DNA from: CAZISM01 sp964541895
Lineage (GTDB): Bacteria; Zhuqueibacterota; Zhuqueibacteria; Residuimicrobiales; Residuimicrobiaceae
DNA: 64,000 nt
Reading direction: 5' to 3'
Assembly (NCBI GenBank): GCA_964541895.1
Contig: CAZISM010000003.1
Location: 62,001-126,000, forward strand
The position numbers were made by a program, and so were the translations under genes. The first letter of the stretch is position 1, and each line of letters opens with the position of its first letter. Below the pieces are notes generated by a model. It ran no database searches. It saw only the letters and a list, made by a program, of their open reading frames with translations, and was not told the DNA's origin. This document shows positions 43,987-53,007 of the stretch, in pieces.

Positions 43987-44868
43987 ATGTCTAGAATCTG
44001 GTTGTTCTGTCTGCTGCTGCTGAGCACGGCGTTCGGCAAAGAACCCCTGCGGGTGGTAACCACCACCAGCGATCTTGCAAGTCTTGTCCTGGCGGTCGGC
44101 GGCGATCGCGTGCGCGTGGACGCGCTGGTCAAGGGAACGCAGGATCCACATCAAATTGAAGTGCTGCCCAGCTATATGTTGAAATTGCGCCAGGCCGATC
44201 TGTTTTTTATCATCGGCATGGATCTGGATCTGTGGGCCCTGCCGCTGCGTGACGGCTCGCGAAACGCCAGAATCCGGATGGTCGACTGCTCGATATCGAT
44301 TCAACGTCTGGAAGTTCCCACCTCCGCCGTCAATGCCAGCATGGGCGACATCCACATCTATGGCAACCCGCACTACTGGCTCGATCCGGAGAACGGCAAG
44401 CCCTTGTTGCAGATCATCACCGATCAACTGACGGCCCTGTCGCCGGCAGACGGCGGCTTCTTTGAAGCTAACCGGCAGGCCTACACAACCCGGCTTACGG
44501 AAAAAATCAAAGAGTGGCAGAACCTGCTGGCGCCGTATCGCGGCCAGGCGATCGTCTTTTATCATAACAGCTGGCCCTATTTTTTAAAACGGTTCGGTTT
44601 GCAAGCGGCCAATTTTATCGAACCGAAACCCGGCATCTCGCCATCACCATCGCACACCCAGCAGCTGATCCGTCAGATCAGCGATCAGCGCCTGAAGGTC
44701 ATTGCCATGGAACCGTTCTTTGATGAGCGGGTGCCGAGGATGATCAGCTCCCAGACCGGCGCCAAACTGATCCTTCTGCCGACCTCGGTGGGCGGTGCAA
44801 AAGAGACGGTAGATTATATTGCTCTTTTTGATTATATTGTAGCGAATCTGAGCATGGCACTCAAATGA
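43987..44868 (+). CDS. znuA: Zinc-binding ABC transporter substrate protein (ZnuA-like)
   Basis: A 293-residue cluster A-I binding protein with a signal peptide (IWLFCLLLLSTAFG). Metal-ligand histidines lie in QDPHQIE, GNPHYWLDP and FYHNSWPYF, and the last acidic ligand is near the C-terminus. It lacks the long His-rich loop seen in many ZnuA proteins; that feature is found instead in the preceding outer-membrane protein. Zinc or manganese are both possible by fold, but the His-rich neighbours argue for zinc. GGAGG lies 7 bases before the ATG at 43987. Confidence 0.9.
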   Translation: MSRIWLFCLLLLSTAFGKEPLRVVTTTSDLASLVLAVGGDRVRVDALVKGTQDPHQIEVLPSYMLKLRQADLFFIIGMDLDLWALPLRDGSRNARIRMVDCSISIQRLEVPTSAVNASMGDIHIYGNPHYWLDPENGKPLLQIITDQLTALSPADGGFFEANRQAYTTRLTEKIKEWQNLLAPYRGQAIVFYHNSWPYFLKRFGLQAANFIEPKPGISPSPSHTQQLIRQISDQRLKVIAMEPFFDERVPRMISSQTGAKLILLPTSVGGAKETVDYIALFDYIVANLSMALK

Positions 44869-44896
44869 TGTGCGGCTTTCGGCGAAAGGAGCCTGA

Positions 44897-45664
44897 ATGT
44901 CTCAACCTTTGATCTCATTCCAAAACGTCGACATCGGCTACCACCACCGTCAGCAACCTGTTTTGTCGGATCTCTGCTTTACCATTTCGGCCGGCGATGT
45001 TCTCGGCATCGTCGGCCCCAATGGCTCCGGCAAATCCACGCTGCTGAAGGCGCTGCTCGGTATTGTAGCCATACAAAAAGGGCGCGTGGCCTTTGCCGAC
45101 GATCGCCAGCCCCGTTTCGGCTACGTTCCGCAAAAAGGTCAGCTGGATGAGATCTATCCTCTCTCTGTAACCGAAATCGTCATGATGGGCCGCTACCGAC
45201 AGATCGGCTACTTTAGACGCCCCTCCCGCCTCGATCACAGCAAGGTCGAAGAAGCGTTGCTGCACCTTGGTCTGCAGAATCTGGCGCAGGCACCGTTTGC
45301 CACACTTTCCGGCGGACAAAAACAGCGGACCCTGATCGCCCGTGCTTTGGCCAGTGATCCGGAAGTACTGGTACTCGATGAACCCACTGAAGGGCTGGAT
45401 CTGGCCACAGCCGAATCCCTGCGTTCGCTGATTCATCACTTTCATCTGGATCATCATCTTACGGTCATCATGGTCAGCCATCAACTGGACGCCATCGCCG
45501 CCGTTTGCGATCCGATCGCCGTTATCCATACGGGCCAGATCCGCGTCGCTCCGAAACAGGCCTGGTTGGCGGAAAAGTCGCTGGCCGATCTGTTCGATAT
45601 CCCTGTTCACGTTCACACTGTTGATGGCCGTCTTTTCATAGTACCGGGTGATCATCATGATTGA
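44897..45664 (+). CDS. znuC: Zinc ABC transporter ATP-binding protein
   Basis: A 255-residue ATPase with Walker A GPNGSGKST, signature LSGGQKQR, Walker B VLVLDEPTEG and the switch histidine in MVSHQLD. It powers the importer formed with the ZnuA-like and ZnuB-like proteins. The ATG follows GAAAGGAGCCTGA. Its stop overlaps the permease start by 8 bases. The C-terminal extension after residue 215 is short. Confidence 0.94.
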   Translation: MSQPLISFQNVDIGYHHRQQPVLSDLCFTISAGDVLGIVGPNGSGKSTLLKALLGIVAIQKGRVAFADDRQPRFGYVPQKGQLDEIYPLSVTEIVMMGRYRQIGYFRRPSRLDHSKVEEALLHLGLQNLAQAPFATLSGGQKQRTLIARALASDPEVLVLDEPTEGLDLATAESLRSLIHHFHLDHHLTVIMVSHQLDAIAAVCDPIAVIHTGQIRVAPKQAWLAEKSLADLFDIPVHVHTVDGRLFIVPGDHHD

Positions 45665-46490
45665 TATCTTTTCACTGCCGTTCATGCACGCCGCCCTCTA
45701 TGCCGGCGTGCTGCTCGGTGTGCTCTGCTCCATCCTGGGGGTTCATGTCGTTCTGCAGCGCCGCGTCTTTCTCAGCGCCGCCGTGTCCCAGGTCGCTGCC
45801 ATGGGGATCGCCCTGGGGTTCTTTTTCGGCTGGCATCCCACCCTCTCTTCCCTGCTGGCGATTCTTCTCGTCCTCGCCCTGCTGGCCGGTCTCATGCACG
45901 CTCGCAACGCCATGACCGACGCTCTGCTCGGCGTGCTCTATGTCGGCGCTTTTGCGGTCAGTATCCTGCTCATGGCGAAATCGGCTCAAGGCTATGAAGA
46001 GTTGCAGCACCTGTTGCAGGGCAACCTTTTGACCCTGTCCGACAGTCATCTGGTTCTGCTCACAGCGCTGTTCGTCGCTGCCCTGGCCTTGTTTGTTCTA
46101 TTTCACAAGGAGCTGCTCTTCACTTCCTTTGATCCCTATATGGCCCAGACCCTGGGCTATAGCGTCCGTTTCTGGAATCTTTTCTTTTATTTTCTCGTAG
46201 GCCTGGTTATTTCGATAGGCGTGCAAACGGTTGGCTCCCTGCTTATCTTTGGTCTCCTGGTCTTGCCGGCGTTCACCGCCTTGAGTCTGGCAAGAAAATT
46301 CAGGACCATTTATCTTTTGGCAGGTCTGATCGCCATGCTGGCCGTGTTCATCGGCCTCTGGCTCTCCTTTCAGTTCGACCTGCCCGCCAGCCCGTCCATC
46401 ATCGTGCTGCTGTTGGTAAGCGTCGGCGCTGTCACCGCCGGAAAACGAGTTTTGATTCAATTCTCTCACCGCGACAGCAAAATATCTTGA
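45657..46490 (+). CDS. znuB: Zinc ABC transporter permease
   Basis: A 277-residue membrane protein of the ZnuB/MntB family with about eight helices: an early GVLLGVLCSILGVHVVLQRRVFLSAAVSQVAA stretch typical of the family and a later SIGVQTVGSLLIFGLLVLPAFTA. The ATG at 45657 is preferred over a GTG 9 bases earlier; GGGTGA lies just upstream. It overlaps znuC by 8 bases. The stop is overlapped by the -35 box of the next promoter. Confidence 0.92.
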   Translation: MIDIFSLPFMHAALYAGVLLGVLCSILGVHVVLQRRVFLSAAVSQVAAMGIALGFFFGWHPTLSSLLAILLVLALLAGLMHARNAMTDALLGVLYVGAFAVSILLMAKSAQGYEELQHLLQGNLLTLSDSHLVLLTALFVAALALFVLFHKELLFTSFDPYMAQTLGYSVRFWNLFFYFLVGLVISIGVQTVGSLLIFGLLVLPAFTALSLARKFRTIYLLAGLIAMLAVFIGLWLSFQFDLPASPSIIVLLLVSVGAVTAGKRVLIQFSHRDSKIS

Positions 46491-46515
46491 CTTTATACCT
46501 GAAATTATGTATTTA
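46487..46515 (+). promoter_or_regulatory. Candidate promoter for the YtxH/DUF948 pair
   Basis: TTGACT at 46487-46492 and TATTTA at 46510-46515 with a 17-base spacer, overlapping the znuB stop. It leaves a leader of about 95 bases before the YtxH gene. Confidence 0.45.
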
Positions 46516-46616
46516 AAAGAAGGTGCTATTTTGTGGAACAAAAATTGCAAAGGCGGGGTTAGTAAAATCGTATATGGCTGATTTCAAATCAATTCATCTA
46601 TTTTTTTGGAGGATTT

Positions 46617-47054
46617 ATGGCAGACAGTGGATTTGATCGAGACAGTTTTCTCAAGGGCTTGCTTATCGGCGGCCTGGTCGGAGCAGTGACCGCGCTGTTA
46701 TTTGCCCCCAAACCGGGTAAAGAACTTCGTGCAGACATCAAGCGCAAAGGCGAAGAAGCGGTGGAAGGCACCAAACGAATGTACGGCGAAGCCCGTGAAC
46801 GCGCTCAGCAGATCGTATCGGAAGCTGTAGAAAAAGCGGAAGAGTTGCGGGAAGAAGCCTCCCGGCAACTGACCAAAGCAAAGCTGAAAGCGGAGCAGCT
46901 GTTGGCCAATGCGGAAGAAAAAGCTACAACCATTGCCGGCTCGGCCAAAGAGATGCTGGACACCACAAAAGACGACTTGACAAAAAAAAAAGATAAAGTA
47001 GCCACAGCCGTCAGCGCAGGGCTCGATGCGGCTAAAAAAGAGCTTGCCCGCTAA
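46617..47054 (+). CDS. YtxH-domain protein
   Basis: A 145-residue protein with an N-terminal glycine-rich membrane segment (FLKGLLIGGLVGAVTALLFAPKPGKELR), the YtxH signature, followed by a long charged, alanine-rich helix (about 45-140) that should form a coiled coil or amphipathic rod. Relatives are small stress-linked membrane proteins of unknown mechanism. TTGGAGGATTT precedes the ATG. It is 30 bases upstream of the DUF948 gene; the two families often occur together. Confidence 0.88.
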   Translation: MADSGFDRDSFLKGLLIGGLVGAVTALLFAPKPGKELRADIKRKGEEAVEGTKRMYGEARERAQQIVSEAVEKAEELREEASRQLTKAKLKAEQLLANAEEKATTIAGSAKEMLDTTKDDLTKKKDKVATAVSAGLDAAKKELAR

Positions 47055-47084
47055 TCAGCCCTTATCCAGAGGAGATCACCGCTT

Positions 47085-47465
47085 ATGACTCTAACCATCA
47101 GCGTGGCTATCATAGCCGCTATCATGGTGATCGTCGGAATTGTAGCCGTCGTGGCACTCTTCTACATCATACGCCTGGCCAAGGCGTTGACCGGCTTGAC
47201 TGAAAAGGTGCAAACACACCTCACCCCGGTCGCAGAACAGGTTGCCGCCGTTTCAGAAAAAGCCAATGCTATCCTGGATTCCGTAAACCGCCAGGTGCGT
47301 TCTGTGGAAGACAGTGTCTACACGGTTAAGGATATGACTGTTCGTGTTCGGCAGTTTGAGGAAGACATCCTGCAAAAGGTGTCTTTCCCGCTGATTGAAG
47401 TTGCCGGCTATGTGGCTGCGATCAAGAAAGGTTTTGAGGTGTTTTTTAAAGTGCTGCGCTCGTAA
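47085..47465 (+). CDS. DUF948 protein
   Basis: A 126-residue protein with one N-terminal membrane helix (about 6-28, VAIIAAIMVIVGIVAVVALFYIIRLA) and a helical coiled region after it, ending with a second hydrophobic patch (VAGYVAAIKKGFEVFFKVL). This fits DUF948, found next to YtxH in many bacteria. GAGGAGAT lies 7 bases before the ATG. A strong terminator follows 20 bases after the stop. Confidence 0.86.
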   Translation: MTLTISVAIIAAIMVIVGIVAVVALFYIIRLAKALTGLTEKVQTHLTPVAEQVAAVSEKANAILDSVNRQVRSVEDSVYTVKDMTVRVRQFEEDILQKVSFPLIEVAGYVAAIKKGFEVFFKVLRS

Positions 47466-47485
47466 CAAGGTAACAGTTGCTGATC

Positions 47486-47513
47486 AGGCCTCGACGATCG
47501 TCGAGGCCTTTTT
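47486..47513 (+). terminator. Intrinsic terminator after the DUF948 gene
   Basis: AGGCCTCGACGA and its exact reverse complement form a GC-rich palindrome (47486-47509), and the right arm runs into TTTTT on the plus strand (47509-47513). It ends plus-strand transcription. The anmK stop codon on the minus strand overlaps its last base, so it may also block read-through from that side, although no T-run follows in that direction. Confidence 0.88.
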
Positions 47514-48694
47514 CAAGGCTGGCAGATCTTGCCCAGCACCGCTGGCCGGCGGGCACCGGTCACACTGGGCAGATTGGCGGGCGCGCCATGCACGGCTTCA
47601 TTGGCCAACACCGCAAAACAGACCGCCTCTTTGGCGGCGGAGGGCAACCCTGCCGCATCCGTAGTGACCACCTCAACCCCGATAAAACGCGCCTGCAGTC
47701 GTTTCATAATCATTGGATTACAGCTCCCGCCGCCGCTGACCAACAGCCGGGATATGGTTCCCCGGGATTGCAGAAAATTCGTGTAGGAGAACCATACGGC
47801 GTCGGCTGTCAGCGCCGTCACCGTCGCCACCAGATCATATCGGTTCAACCCATGTTGACGCGTTTCTCGCCTGATCTGCTCGACAAAATCAGCGCCATAC
47901 CTTTCCCTGCCTGTTGATTTGGGCGGTGGCGTACTGAAATAAGGATCCTGCAGCCATTCTTCCAGCAAGGGCTCGTGAATGCGCCCCTGCGCCGCTGTCT
48001 GACCCCGGTCATCGTAGGGCTGCGCAAACTCCTCCAGCATAACCCTGTCGATCAACATATTTCCCGGCCCGGTATCAAAGGCTATCACATCAGCCGGCAT
48101 CGCGCCGGCCGGTATATGGGTAATATTACCGATGCCCCCCACATTGAGACAGGCCCGATGTTCGTCAGGCGCACGAAAGAGCAGATAGTCCAGAAACGGC
48201 ACCAGCGGAGCACCCTGTCCGCCCAGGGCCACATCATCCGTCCTAAAGTCACCAACGGTGGTAATACCGGTCAATTTGGCTATTATGGCCGCATCGCCGA
48301 TTTGCCAGGTCGCGCTGACGGCCTCTCCCATAAAAATCCAAGGGGTGGGCAGATGGCGAACGGTCTGGCCGTGACAGCCAATCAGGTCGATATCCACATT
48401 TTTATAACCACTTGCTTCAGTTATCCACAGGGCGGCTTCAGCGAATCGTCGCGACAAAATGACATTCAAGCCACAGAGATCGGTTACGGCAACTTCCTTG
48501 GCTGTGGCCACTTGCAGAATTTTTTCTTTCAGGGCTTTCGCATGTGGATATGTGTTGTGGTTGATCAGCGCAATGCCGGTGTGCAGACCGCTGCCGCTTA
48601 TGTGCAGCAGCGCGGCGTCAATGCCGTCTGCAGAAGTGCCAGACATCAAGCCGATGGCCAGACGCGATCGCTGTTCAGCTGCCCTGTTCCACAT
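47513..48694 (-). CDS. anmK: Anhydro-N-acetylmuramic acid kinase
   Basis: A 393-residue kinase that opens and phosphorylates 1,6-anhydro-MurNAc during cell-wall recycling. Signature parts are GLMSGTSADGIDAAL at the start, GCHGQTVRHLP, DFRTDDVALGGQGAPLVPF, NVGGIGNIT and DTGPGNMLID. Length is normal. The first start (ATG at 48694) gives a short charged lead before the domain. It follows the GlcNAc-kinase-like gene by 8 bases, which suits a common sugar-recycling operon. Confidence 0.95.
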   Translation of the reverse strand: MWNRAAEQRSRLAIGLMSGTSADGIDAALLHISGSGLHTGIALINHNTYPHAKALKEKILQVATAKEVAVTDLCGLNVILSRRFAEAALWITEASGYKNVDIDLIGCHGQTVRHLPTPWIFMGEAVSATWQIGDAAIIAKLTGITTVGDFRTDDVALGGQGAPLVPFLDYLLFRAPDEHRACLNVGGIGNITHIPAGAMPADVIAFDTGPGNMLIDRVMLEEFAQPYDDRGQTAAQGRIHEPLLEEWLQDPYFSTPPPKSTGRERYGADFVEQIRRETRQHGLNRYDLVATVTALTADAVWFSYTNFLQSRGTISRLLVSGGGSCNPMIMKRLQARFIGVEVVTTDAAGLPSAAKEAVCFAVLANEAVHGAPANLPSVTGARRPAVLGKICQP

Positions 48695-48702
48695 GGCTGT
48701 AA

Positions 48703-49671
48703 TCAGGCCGTCCTGGTCAGGTTATCCAGGATCGCCGTGGTCATGATTACATTTTCCTTCTGCAGCGCCAGCACAGCGGACCCGATGGCCGGCTCGAACA
48801 GGGGATCTATGAAATCGACTTTTGCCACCACTTTCAGCGCCTCCTGTTCCACAAAAGGCAGCAAAATGTGGCGCTGCTTGAAAACGCTGCCGATCAGGGC
48901 CACTTGCGCCTGTCCCCCTGCCAACCCCATTCTGCGGCTGACCGCAGCGACAATTTTACCGATCTCGCAGCCAGCAGACTCGATGATCATCTGGCTGGCT
49001 TTATCGCCTTTTTCGTATTCAGCAAAGACCGCCGGCGTCAAGCCGGCTATTTCGCTGCGGTCGATTTTGCCGGAATAGATCTGGGAAATGATCAGATCGA
49101 TGCTGCTGAGGCTGTACTTTTGCTCGATCATAGCGCGCAACGACGTCGCCATGCCGCGACCGTCCAGATCTTTCAAGGCGGCCATGATGGCCTGCTGGCC
49201 AATATAGTAGCCGCTGCCCTCATCTCCCAGCAGATAGCCCCAGCCGCCACAGCGATAGACCACATCGCTGCTGCTCTTGCCGAAGCAGATGGCGCCGGTT
49301 CCGGAGATGACAATGATCCCGGGTCCGCCGGCAAAGGCGCCCGACAGCGCGGCGGCGGCATCGGTGTCCACGGTCACCGTTCGCGCCAGATTCTGTTGGG
49401 TCAGGATCGAGTGAATCGCCTCCCGATCAGCCGGCCGACCAGCACCGGCCAGTCCGGCGTAAAGATGGTCCAGCGGCTGTCCCTTGAGTCTGGTCTGCTG
49501 TAAAATCTCTACTGTTAAATCACGGATCACCTGGCCCAGTTTTTCTCCGCCAATCACCTGATAATTGGACGAGTCCCCCTGTGCTCTGGCCAACACCCTG
49601 CCCGAATCTTCAACCAAAACGGCCACGGTCTTGGTCCCGCCGCCATCCAAACCGAGTACATATCTGCTCAT
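48703..49671 (-). CDS. N-acetylglucosamine kinase-like, BadF/BadG ATPase family
   Basis: A 322-residue ASKHA-fold sugar kinase. It has the phosphate motif LGLDGGGTKT, DTDAAAALSGAF, VISGTGAICFGK and CGGWGYLLGDEGSGYYIG, all typical of eukaryotic-type and bacterial GlcNAc kinases. It should phosphorylate an amino sugar recovered from the wall, supported by anmK just downstream. The ATG at 49671 has AAGGAGAG about 8 bases upstream and overlaps the bioY stop by 4 bases (ATGA). Confidence 0.9.
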   Translation of the reverse strand: MSRYVLGLDGGGTKTVAVLVEDSGRVLARAQGDSSNYQVIGGEKLGQVIRDLTVEILQQTRLKGQPLDHLYAGLAGAGRPADREAIHSILTQQNLARTVTVDTDAAAALSGAFAGGPGIIVISGTGAICFGKSSSDVVYRCGGWGYLLGDEGSGYYIGQQAIMAALKDLDGRGMATSLRAMIEQKYSLSSIDLIISQIYSGKIDRSEIAGLTPAVFAEYEKGDKASQMIIESAGCEIGKIVAAVSRRMGLAGGQAQVALIGSVFKQRHILLPFVEQEALKVVAKVDFIDPLFEPAIGSAVLALQKENVIMTTAILDNLTRTA

Positions 49672-50234
49672 GCTTTGCTCTCCTTTGCAAGTTTTGCATA
49701 TTTCTGTGTCAGCCATATCGCCGCTGCGCCCTTGATGGTTTCACCGGGCAGAAAGATAATACAACCGCTCCACATCGCCGTCACCAGGTCCAGGTTCTGT
49801 TTTAGAACAAGGTGCATTGTGGCATAGAGCCAGAAAACACCGAGGCCGAATACCACTGTTGTGCCGACCACAAGCGCGTTCACCAGCCTCGGAATCGACT
49901 GACGCTCGCCGCGCGTACGCGCGATGGCATAGGCCGCCAGCGGCATAGCCAGGAGATAACCGAAGGTCGGCTGCAACAGATAATGCGGTCCGCCGCCACC
50001 GGCAAAAACCGGCACACCCAGCAGTCCCAGACAGAGCACCGCCGCCTGACTGAAAAACGCCATTCGGCTCGGCAACAGACAGCCGGCCAGATAGGTAAAC
50101 AGCGTCTGCAGGGTGATGGGAACCAGCGGAAACGGAATTTTAATCCAGGCCGCAACGGCCGTCAGTGAGGCTATCAGCGCGGCCATGGCCAGATGTTTTG
50201 TTGCAGATAAAGAATCCGGATGCTTCATCATCAT
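49668..50234 (-). CDS. bioY: Biotin transporter BioY (ECF substrate-binding subunit)
   Basis: A 188-residue membrane protein with six helices, the biotin-specific S component of an ECF transporter. It has the family parts KIPFPLVPITLQTLFTYLAG and GGGGPHYLLQPTFGYLLAMPLAAY. No energising A1/A2/T genes are nearby, so it works alone or with a shared module. The start is uncertain: three consecutive ATG codons at 50234-50226 are the likely region, but a GTG at 50303 is also in frame. Its link to the kinases is positional (4-base overlap). Confidence 0.9.
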   Translation of the reverse strand: MMMKHPDSLSATKHLAMAALIASLTAVAAWIKIPFPLVPITLQTLFTYLAGCLLPSRMAFFSQAAVLCLGLLGVPVFAGGGGPHYLLQPTFGYLLAMPLAAYAIARTRGERQSIPRLVNALVVGTTVVFGLGVFWLYATMHLVLKQNLDLVTAMWSGCIIFLPGETIKGAAAIWLTQKYAKLAKESKA

Positions 50235-50337
50235 CAAATTACGAAAACCGGAAATCGTTCGCAAACCTTTTCGCGCAGATTTTCCTGTTGCATTTCGTAC
50301 CACCCTTGTCTAAATTACTATCTATTTATGAGGTCGT

Positions 50338-52998
50338 ATGCGCTTTACACTGATATCCATATTTTTTCTTGTTATCCACTTCTCCCTTTTTGCCAATCGT
50401 TCTGACCGGGCCGATCAAGCCGTTCCGGTCACCGTTCTGCGACGGCTGCCGCTCGAGCTGGTGCCGAGCCGTCCCTTTCTGTCGCCGCTGCCGCCGCGAC
50501 GCATAGCCAGGCCGACGGTCGGCCTGGCGTTGAGCGGGGGGGCCTTGCGTGGCGTCCTGCAGATCGGTGTGCTGAAAGCTCTTGAACAGCATCAGATCCC
50601 TATCGATGTCATTTGCGCCACCAGCATCGGCTCGGTGGTCGGCGGTTTATACGCCTCCGGGTACGAACCGGATGAGATCCGCACCATCTTTGACTCGGTG
50701 AACTGGAAGGAGATACTGGTCGATTCGCCGAATAGGGCTGCACAGTTTTTGGCTGAAAAACAGAAACGCAATCGCGCGATCGTGCAGTTTCGTTTGAATG
50801 GCTGGAAGATCGTCATGCCCGAAGCGTACACCCCGGGACAAAAACTGTCAGAATTTCTGATCAATGTTCTGCTCAAAGCCCCGTTGCATGAGAACAATTT
50901 CAGCGAACTGGCTGTGCCGTTGTCCATCACGGCCACCGATTTATATAACGGCGACAAGGTGATGATTCGGGAAGGGGAATTGGCGGAAGCGATGCGGGCC
51001 TCCAGCGCTGTTCCGCTTTTGTTGAATCCGGTGAATTATCAGAACCGCACGCTGGTGGACGGTGGCTTGCTGGATAATATCCCAGTCACTGAAACCAGGC
51101 ATGCCGGTGCGGATATCGTTATTGCCGTCAACGCCACAGCCAACTTGCGCAGCAAGCACGAACTCACCGCGCCCTGGCACATGGCGGACCAGGTGACCAC
51201 TATTATGCAGCGCGAACACAACAGCCATGAACTGCGCGTCGCTGACCTGGTCATCGACTTTCAGGACATCGAATCCACCTCCACGGACCTTGCCGAGCTG
51301 GAGCGTCTGTTTCAGGAAGGGATGGCCAGAACCGAGCGCATCATTCCCCATTTGCAGCAAAAGCTCGCCGCCGCGCCGCTGCTGCCGTCGACCAGCTACT
51401 TGATCAGCGGTCACTGGTTTGCCTCTCGGCGCGACACCGCCCTGGCAGCTACGGCTATAGATCTCGCGGCACCTCGACGGATGACCGTCGCCGAGGTGTC
51501 GGACAACCTCCGGCGTTTGTTTCAAACAGGCCTGCTCGACAGCTGCAGCGCAGACATCGTCGCGGTCGGCCGCGACACCCTGGTCCGTTATGTAATGTTG
51601 CCCAATCCGCCTCTGTCAGCCGTGCACTTTCACGGCGCGCAAGCTCTGCCGGATTCCATGCTGCAGCCTTTGTTTGCGTCCATGCTCAACCAGCCGGTTC
51701 AACATGTCAAGTTCCGCTCCGCCTGTTTGTCGCTGCTGAAATTATACCGCCAGAAAGGCTATTCGCTTGCTGACATTACCGCCATGGCCTATGACAGCAC
51801 CTCTGCCACGGCTCACCTGTACATCGCCGAAGGCACCCTCTCCCGGATCGAATGGCAGGGTCTGCAGCGTACCAAACCGTACGTCATCAGCAGAGAATTC
51901 ACCCTCACCTCCGGAGAACCGTTCCGTTTTGAACAGGCCCAGCAGGGTATCGCCAACCTCTACGGCACCGGTCTATTCTCTTCGGTCAGCATGCGCACGC
52001 AGCGCAACGGGCCGCAATGGAATCTCTCTCTGGCCTTTGAGGAAAAAAAATACCATCTCGTACGCTGGGGGGCTCGCTATGACTCGGAACGGTTGGGCCG
52101 CACCTTTGTTGAATGGGCGCAGGAAAATCTGTTCGGTACCGGCAACGAATTAACCCTGCACAGCCAGTACGGAAAACGCGACATGCTTTTTGCGCTCGCT
52201 TTCAACGCCAATCGCATGTTTCAGACCTATCTTACCAGCCAGGTAAACATCCATCACGACGTGCACAAAAATTTCTATTACGAAAATTTCAGCGGCATCG
52301 GCGAGTATGAGCGGCGTTCGAGCGGTGGCACGTTCAGCCTGGGCAGCCAGTTGGGTCGCTTCGGCACGGTTTGGGCCGTGGGCCGGTCGGAGCGTATCAA
52401 CATTCGCAGCATCTCCGGCTACGGCTATGACAACGGCGATCTGATCATCAATACCATCGGCGTCAACACCGTCGTGGACACCCGCGATCGGATGCCGTTT
52501 CCCTCTTCAGGTAAGTATTACACCTTCTTTTACGAGTTGTCCTCAGGCAAATTTCTCGGCGGCGACATATCCTATTTCAAGGTGGAAAACATTCTGCACA
52601 CGCATTACACCTTTTGGCGGCGTAATACGCTGTCGCAAAAACTGCTTTGGGGAACCTCGGATCTCACCACCCCTTTTTCAGAACAATTTCGACTCGGCGG
52701 TGCAGATTCGTTTTATGGGTTGCGGGAAGGCGAGTTGCAGGGACGGCACGTGATCAGTGCCAGCTGGGAATACCGGTACCGATTGCCCTGGAAACCTTTA
52801 TGGGATATGTTTTTCTCAATGCGTTTTGAAGTGGGCGCGGCCTGGAAAAACGCCGTGCACATCAAGGCTGAGGATTTTGTCAACGGCCGCGGTGCCTCCC
52901 TGGCCATGAACACGCCGGCGGGGCCGCTGCAGCTTTCCTGTGGATTTGCCAGCAATAACAGGAAGCGTCTCTATGTTTCGCTCGGCCACACGTTTTAA
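50338..52998 (+). CDS. Outer-membrane patatin-like phospholipase with BamA-type barrel
   Basis: An 886-residue exported protein (signal peptide ISIFFLVIHFSLFA). Residues 58-260 are a patatin domain: oxyanion loop GGALRG, nucleophile region CATSIGSVVGG with serine in TSIG, and catalytic aspartate in VDGGLLDN. About 400-560 look like POTRA-type repeats, and 560-886 form an outer-membrane barrel ending in a C-terminal Phe (YVSLGHTF), as in type Vd / PlpD-like proteins. The first glycine of GxSxG is alanine-threonine here (ATSIG), a small change. GAGG lies 4-5 bases before the ATG. It is alone on the plus strand, convergent with the FecR gene. Confidence 0.9.
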   Translation: MRFTLISIFFLVIHFSLFANRSDRADQAVPVTVLRRLPLELVPSRPFLSPLPPRRIARPTVGLALSGGALRGVLQIGVLKALEQHQIPIDVICATSIGSVVGGLYASGYEPDEIRTIFDSVNWKEILVDSPNRAAQFLAEKQKRNRAIVQFRLNGWKIVMPEAYTPGQKLSEFLINVLLKAPLHENNFSELAVPLSITATDLYNGDKVMIREGELAEAMRASSAVPLLLNPVNYQNRTLVDGGLLDNIPVTETRHAGADIVIAVNATANLRSKHELTAPWHMADQVTTIMQREHNSHELRVADLVIDFQDIESTSTDLAELERLFQEGMARTERIIPHLQQKLAAAPLLPSTSYLISGHWFASRRDTALAATAIDLAAPRRMTVAEVSDNLRRLFQTGLLDSCSADIVAVGRDTLVRYVMLPNPPLSAVHFHGAQALPDSMLQPLFASMLNQPVQHVKFRSACLSLLKLYRQKGYSLADITAMAYDSTSATAHLYIAEGTLSRIEWQGLQRTKPYVISREFTLTSGEPFRFEQAQQGIANLYGTGLFSSVSMRTQRNGPQWNLSLAFEEKKYHLVRWGARYDSERLGRTFVEWAQENLFGTGNELTLHSQYGKRDMLFALAFNANRMFQTYLTSQVNIHHDVHKNFYYENFSGIGEYERRSSGGTFSLGSQLGRFGTVWAVGRSERINIRSISGYGYDNGDLIINTIGVNTVVDTRDRMPFPSSGKYYTFFYELSSGKFLGGDISYFKVENILHTHYTFWRRNTLSQKLLWGTSDLTTPFSEQFRLGGADSFYGLREGELQGRHVISASWEYRYRLPWKPLWDMFFSMRFEVGAAWKNAVHIKAEDFVNGRGASLAMNTPAGPLQLSCGFASNNRKRLYVSLGHTF

Positions 52999-53007
52999 TG
53001 ACCCACG

